Positions 61,540 through 64,000 of a stretch of DNA of 64,000 bases are shown one piece after another; positions within the stretch are counted from its first letter, which is position 1, and every line of letters begins with the position of its first letter. The stretch spans positions 1-64,000 of the forward strand of contig JALWTS010000011.1 in assembly GCA_027077805.1 (NCBI GenBank), in the 5' to 3' direction. The notes under the pieces were generated by a model, which was not told where the DNA came from, ran no database searches, and saw only the letters and a list, made by a program, of their open reading frames with translations. The stretch is from Gammaproteobacteria bacterium (GTDB lineage: Bacteria > Pseudomonadota > Gammaproteobacteria > JABHGC01). Made by a program: the position numbers and the translations under genes.

Positions 61540-63060
61540 CTATTTCTTCCCACTACTTACAAACAAGTCAATGACGGGATTTTTAGTTTCATTCCAATAC
61601 TGATAGCCTAGCTCTTTTAGAAAATGGGTAAAGTCTTTTCGTTCTGCTTTAGGCACTTGCACCCCGACTAAAACTCGACCATAAGCGGACGCATGATTGC
61701 GGTAATGAAATAAACTAATATTCCAACGATGTCCCATTTTAGTTAAAAAATTTAATAAGGCACCCGGACGCTCAGGAAATTCAAACCGATACAGTTGTTC
61801 ATTCGTTACCGATGGTGCATGACCGCCAACCATATGACGTATATGCAATTTTGCCATTTCATTATCAGACATATCGAGCACAGGATAGTGATTAGCTTGT
61901 AAACATTGAATAAAGTCTTGTTTTTCCCCTTGTTGCATTTCTAAACCCACAAAAATTTGGGCAAGACTATCATCCGAATAACGATAATTAAATTCAGTAA
62001 TACCACGTTTACCAATCGTTTGGCAAAATTTTAAGAAACTACCGGCGTGTTCTGGAATCGTTACCGCAAGCAAGGCTTCTCGTTGTTCGCCGAGTTCCGT
62101 GCGTTCAGAAACATGACGTAAGCGATCAAAATTCATATTCGCCCCACTATTAATCGCAATCAGATTGTGATTAATCATGCCTTGTTGTTGTATATATTTT
62201 TTAATACCTGCAATACCTAAAGCACCAGCGGGTTCTACAATGGCTCTGGTATTATCAAAAATATCTTTAATTGCGGCACAAATTTCATCGGTAGAAACTA
62301 ATAACATTTCATCAATGACATGTTTTGCTAAACGAAAGGTTTCTTTGCCAACTTGTTTTACAGCGACACCATCAGCAAAAATACCGATTTGATTTAATAT
62401 CACCCGGCGTTGCGATTGCAGTGCTTTATACATAGACGGTGCATCTTCAGGTTCTACCCCAACAATTTTAATGTCTGGACGCACATATTTAATATAAGTA
62501 CCAATACCTGTAATTAAGCCACCACCGCCAACAGGCACAAAAATTGCGTGAATGTCTTGATTATATTGACGCAATAATTCCATTGCAATAGTGCCTTGCC
62601 CCGCAATCACCTCAGGATCATCATAAGGATGCACAAAGGTTTTTTGTGATTTTTCACTTAAGGCCATAGCATGTTTACATGCTTCATCATAGGTATCCCC
62701 ATATAAAATAATTTCAGCTCCCCAACTCCCCACTGATTTGACTTTAATTTCAGGGGTAGTACAAGGCATAACAATTGTAGCTTTAATCCCCAAAGTCCTA
62801 GCGGATAATGCCACCCCTTGTGCATGATTACCTGCCGAAGCAGCCACCACACCCTTGCCTTTTTCTTCAGGCGATAAGGAAAACATTTTGTTATAAGCCC
62901 CCCGTAATTTAAATGAAAATACGGGTTGTAAATCTTCTCGTTTTAAAAAAATCTGATTCTGCCAACGATGCGATAAGTTTTTGGCATAATCTAAGGGGGT
63001 TTCTTTGGCAATATCGTAGACTCTGGCACGGAGGATTTTTTCAATGTAGCTTTCAGGCAT
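61540..63060 (-). CDS. ilvA: threonine deaminase, biosynthetic
   Basis: 506 residues. PLP-dependent deamination of threonine to 2-oxobutyrate, the first isoleucine step. Schiff-base lysine K51 in FSFKLRGAYNKMF, the glycine loop VPVGGGGLITGIG, AASAGNHAQGVALSA, and two C-terminal ACT-like regulatory modules (ELGEQREALLAVTIPEHAGS; LYRFEFPERPGALLNFL) for isoleucine feedback. Length equals the E. coli biosynthetic enzyme. Monocistronic on the minus strand. Confidence 0.96.
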   Translation of the reverse strand: MPESYIEKILRARVYDIAKETPLDYAKNLSHRWQNQIFLKREDLQPVFSFKLRGAYNKMFSLSPEEKGKGVVAASAGNHAQGVALSARTLGIKATIVMPCTTPEIKVKSVGSWGAEIILYGDTYDEACKHAMALSEKSQKTFVHPYDDPEVIAGQGTIAMELLRQYNQDIHAIFVPVGGGGLITGIGTYIKYVRPDIKIVGVEPEDAPSMYKALQSQRRVILNQIGIFADGVAVKQVGKETFRLAKHVIDEMLLVSTDEICAAIKDIFDNTRAIVEPAGALGIAGIKKYIQQQGMINHNLIAINSGANMNFDRLRHVSERTELGEQREALLAVTIPEHAGSFLKFCQTIGKRGITEFNYRYSDDSLAQIFVGLEMQQGEKQDFIQCLQANHYPVLDMSDNEMAKLHIRHMVGGHAPSVTNEQLYRFEFPERPGALLNFLTKMGHRWNISLFHYRNHASAYGRVLVGVQVPKAERKDFTHFLKELGYQYWNETKNPVIDLFVSSGKK

Positions 63061-63146
63061 AGTTATTATTTTTATGGTTTAAAGATAGTGCTTATTATAG
63101 CAAAATAGTGGGTTAAAATATCATGGAATAATAAGGTCTTTCCAAG

Positions 63147-63887
63147 CTAAACAGGATTCGCAATATCCACAAACTCATGTTCCAATCCAAACTGCTTTGC
63201 CAAATGTTGTCCTAAGGCTTGGATGCCATAACGTTCTGTCGCATGATGACCTGCGGCAAAATAATGGATATTTAATTCTCTGGCAATATGTACCGTAGGT
63301 TCTGAGATTTCACCACTAATATAGGCATCTACATCTAAAGCCACCGCATTATTAATAAAATTTTGAGCGGCCCCGGTACACCAAGCAATACGTTTTATTG
63401 TTTTATCGTTAGCCGCAATATAGAGAGGTTCTTGACCTAAGCCTTGTTGTAATTGTAATGCAAGCTCTTCGCCTGTTGAGACTTGATTTAACTCACCATA
63501 ACACACTAGTTCTTGTTTGCCTTGATAATTCCAATTTAATCGTTTGGCTAATTGCATGTTATTACCTAAACTCGCATGGTCATCTAAAGGCAAATGGTAG
63601 GCAACTAAATTGATATTATTTTGTAATAATAACTGTAAGCGATTTTTTTTCATACCAACAACGATTGGATTTTCACCTTTCCAAAAATAGCCATGATGTA
63701 CTAACACTATATCTGCTTGTTTTTCAACGGCGACGTCTAATAAAGCCATACAAGCGGTTACGCCCGTAATAATTTTATTGACTTGGGTTTTGCCTTCAAC
63801 TTGTAAGCCATTGGGACAGTAGTCTTTGTATTCATGGATTTCTAATAAAGAGTTCGCATAAGCTAATATATTATCTAATTTAGCCAT
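63147..63887 (-). CDS. Nif3-like dinuclear metal protein (YbgI family)
   Basis: About 246 residues. Metal ligands in VLVHHGYFW, NLVAYHLPLDDH and FAAGHHATERYG; SGEISEPTVHIA lies at the active cleft. The family forms hexameric rings with two metals per subunit; GTP cyclohydrolase 1-like activity has been reported for some members, but the role here is unknown. ATG 63887 is preferred, with AGGGA 9 nt upstream. It diverges from a probable algW/degS gene, as in Pseudomonas. Confidence 0.9.
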   Translation of the reverse strand: MAKLDNILAYANSLLEIHEYKDYCPNGLQVEGKTQVNKIITGVTACMALLDVAVEKQADIVLVHHGYFWKGENPIVVGMKKNRLQLLLQNNINLVAYHLPLDDHASLGNNMQLAKRLNWNYQGKQELVCYGELNQVSTGEELALQLQQGLGQEPLYIAANDKTIKRIAWCTGAAQNFINNAVALDVDAYISGEISEPTVHIARELNIHYFAAGHHATERYGIQALGQHLAKQFGLEHEFVDIANPV

Positions 63888-63955
63888 AAAAGCCATTCCC
63901 TACAGAATAAAAAATAGTTATAATATTATAGTTACTTTAGCAATGTTATTATATT

Positions 63956-64000
63956 ATGCGTCACTTATTTTCACTTTTTTCGGTTTCCATTACTGCGGGT
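63956..64000 (+). CDS. start of a probable AlgW/DegS-type serine protease (partial)
   Basis: ATG at 63956 opens a frame that runs to the edge of the window: MRHLFSLFSVSITAG, a hydrophobic membrane-anchor start. The call rests on synteny: Nif3 divergent from algW is conserved in Pseudomonas and relatives. Only 15 codons are visible. Confidence 0.4.
   Translation, partial: MRHLFSLFSVSITAG

Overview
The window is a 64-kb piece of a low-GC (I estimate high 30s percent G+C, not counted) gammaproteobacterial chromosome. Evidence for the class: the order zapB-like, zapA, 6S RNA, ygfA divergent from ygfB-pepP; the biotin order bioB-F-H-C-D next to comF; the dacC-dat-ybeD block; the algZ-algR pair; a Nif3 gene divergent from what looks like the start of algW/degS; and a complete aa3 oxidase cluster with small membrane proteins of the DUF2970 and DUF2909 families. 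A giant kinase/WD40 protein, a VIT-VWA protein and a TIGR04283-type glycosyltransferase point loosely to sulfur bacteria such as Thiotrichales/Beggiatoa relatives. That placement is inference.

Region 1 (1-5800) is accessory DNA. Four attC-like imperfect palindromes (42-114, 1803-1880, 3301-3372, 5415-5504) divide it into three cassette-like units: (A) a DpnA-like adenine methyltransferase, a frameshifted MutH/Sau3AI-type nuclease and a DUF2442 protein; (B) a RelE-like toxin/HTH antitoxin pair and a methyltransferase remnant with an in-frame stop; (C) an HTH-containing N6-adenine methylase followed by an XRE-type regulator whose reading frame breaks at an A8 run. No integrase lies in the window. 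A MITE-like palindromic repeat (5570-5687) closes the region.

Region 2 (5814-14187, minus strand) encodes a heme-copper cytochrome c oxidase and its assembly line: coxB with a fused cytochrome c domain, coxA, a 37-residue assembly peptide, ctaG, coxC, then SURF1, a SCO-like protein, ctaB, a DUF2970 protein and ctaA. Region 3 (14329-19906) is biotin synthesis plus DUF2244 and comF.

Region 4 (19907-34000) holds a pyridine nucleotide-disulfide oxidoreductase, a PilZ protein, queC translationally coupled to a 1430-residue kinase/TPR/double WD40 protein, a DHH phosphoesterase, a glycosyltransferase, MoxR/DUF58, mnmG, an FHA protein and a DUF4124 protein. Region 5 (33866-39246) contains glnK-amtB behind a sigma-54 promoter with two NtrC-like sites, then hemJ, thiD, thiE and hemL.

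Region 6 (39251-49522) holds a GAF-GGDEF-EAL protein, a secreted lipase-like hydrolase, an AAA ATPase-algZ-algR operon, an oxidoreductase, rlpA, dacC, dat and ybeD. A 65-bp tandem duplication sits across the dacC/dat junction. Region 7 (49565-54454) has a four-gene operon of two DUF1538 membrane proteins, a P-II-like protein and a CBS protein, plus a large DUF1631 protein. Region 8 (54451-64000) contains folK, folB, the VIT-VWA protein, pepP, ygfB, the zapB-like gene, zapA, 6S RNA, ygfA, ilvA, nif3 and the first 15 codons of a probable algW/degS.

The best candidates for something little described are the DUF1538/P-II/CBS operon, the kinase/WD40 protein coupled to queC, the AAA ATPase coupled to algZ-algR, and the decaying restriction-modification cassettes. 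No tRNA, rRNA or CRISPR array was seen.
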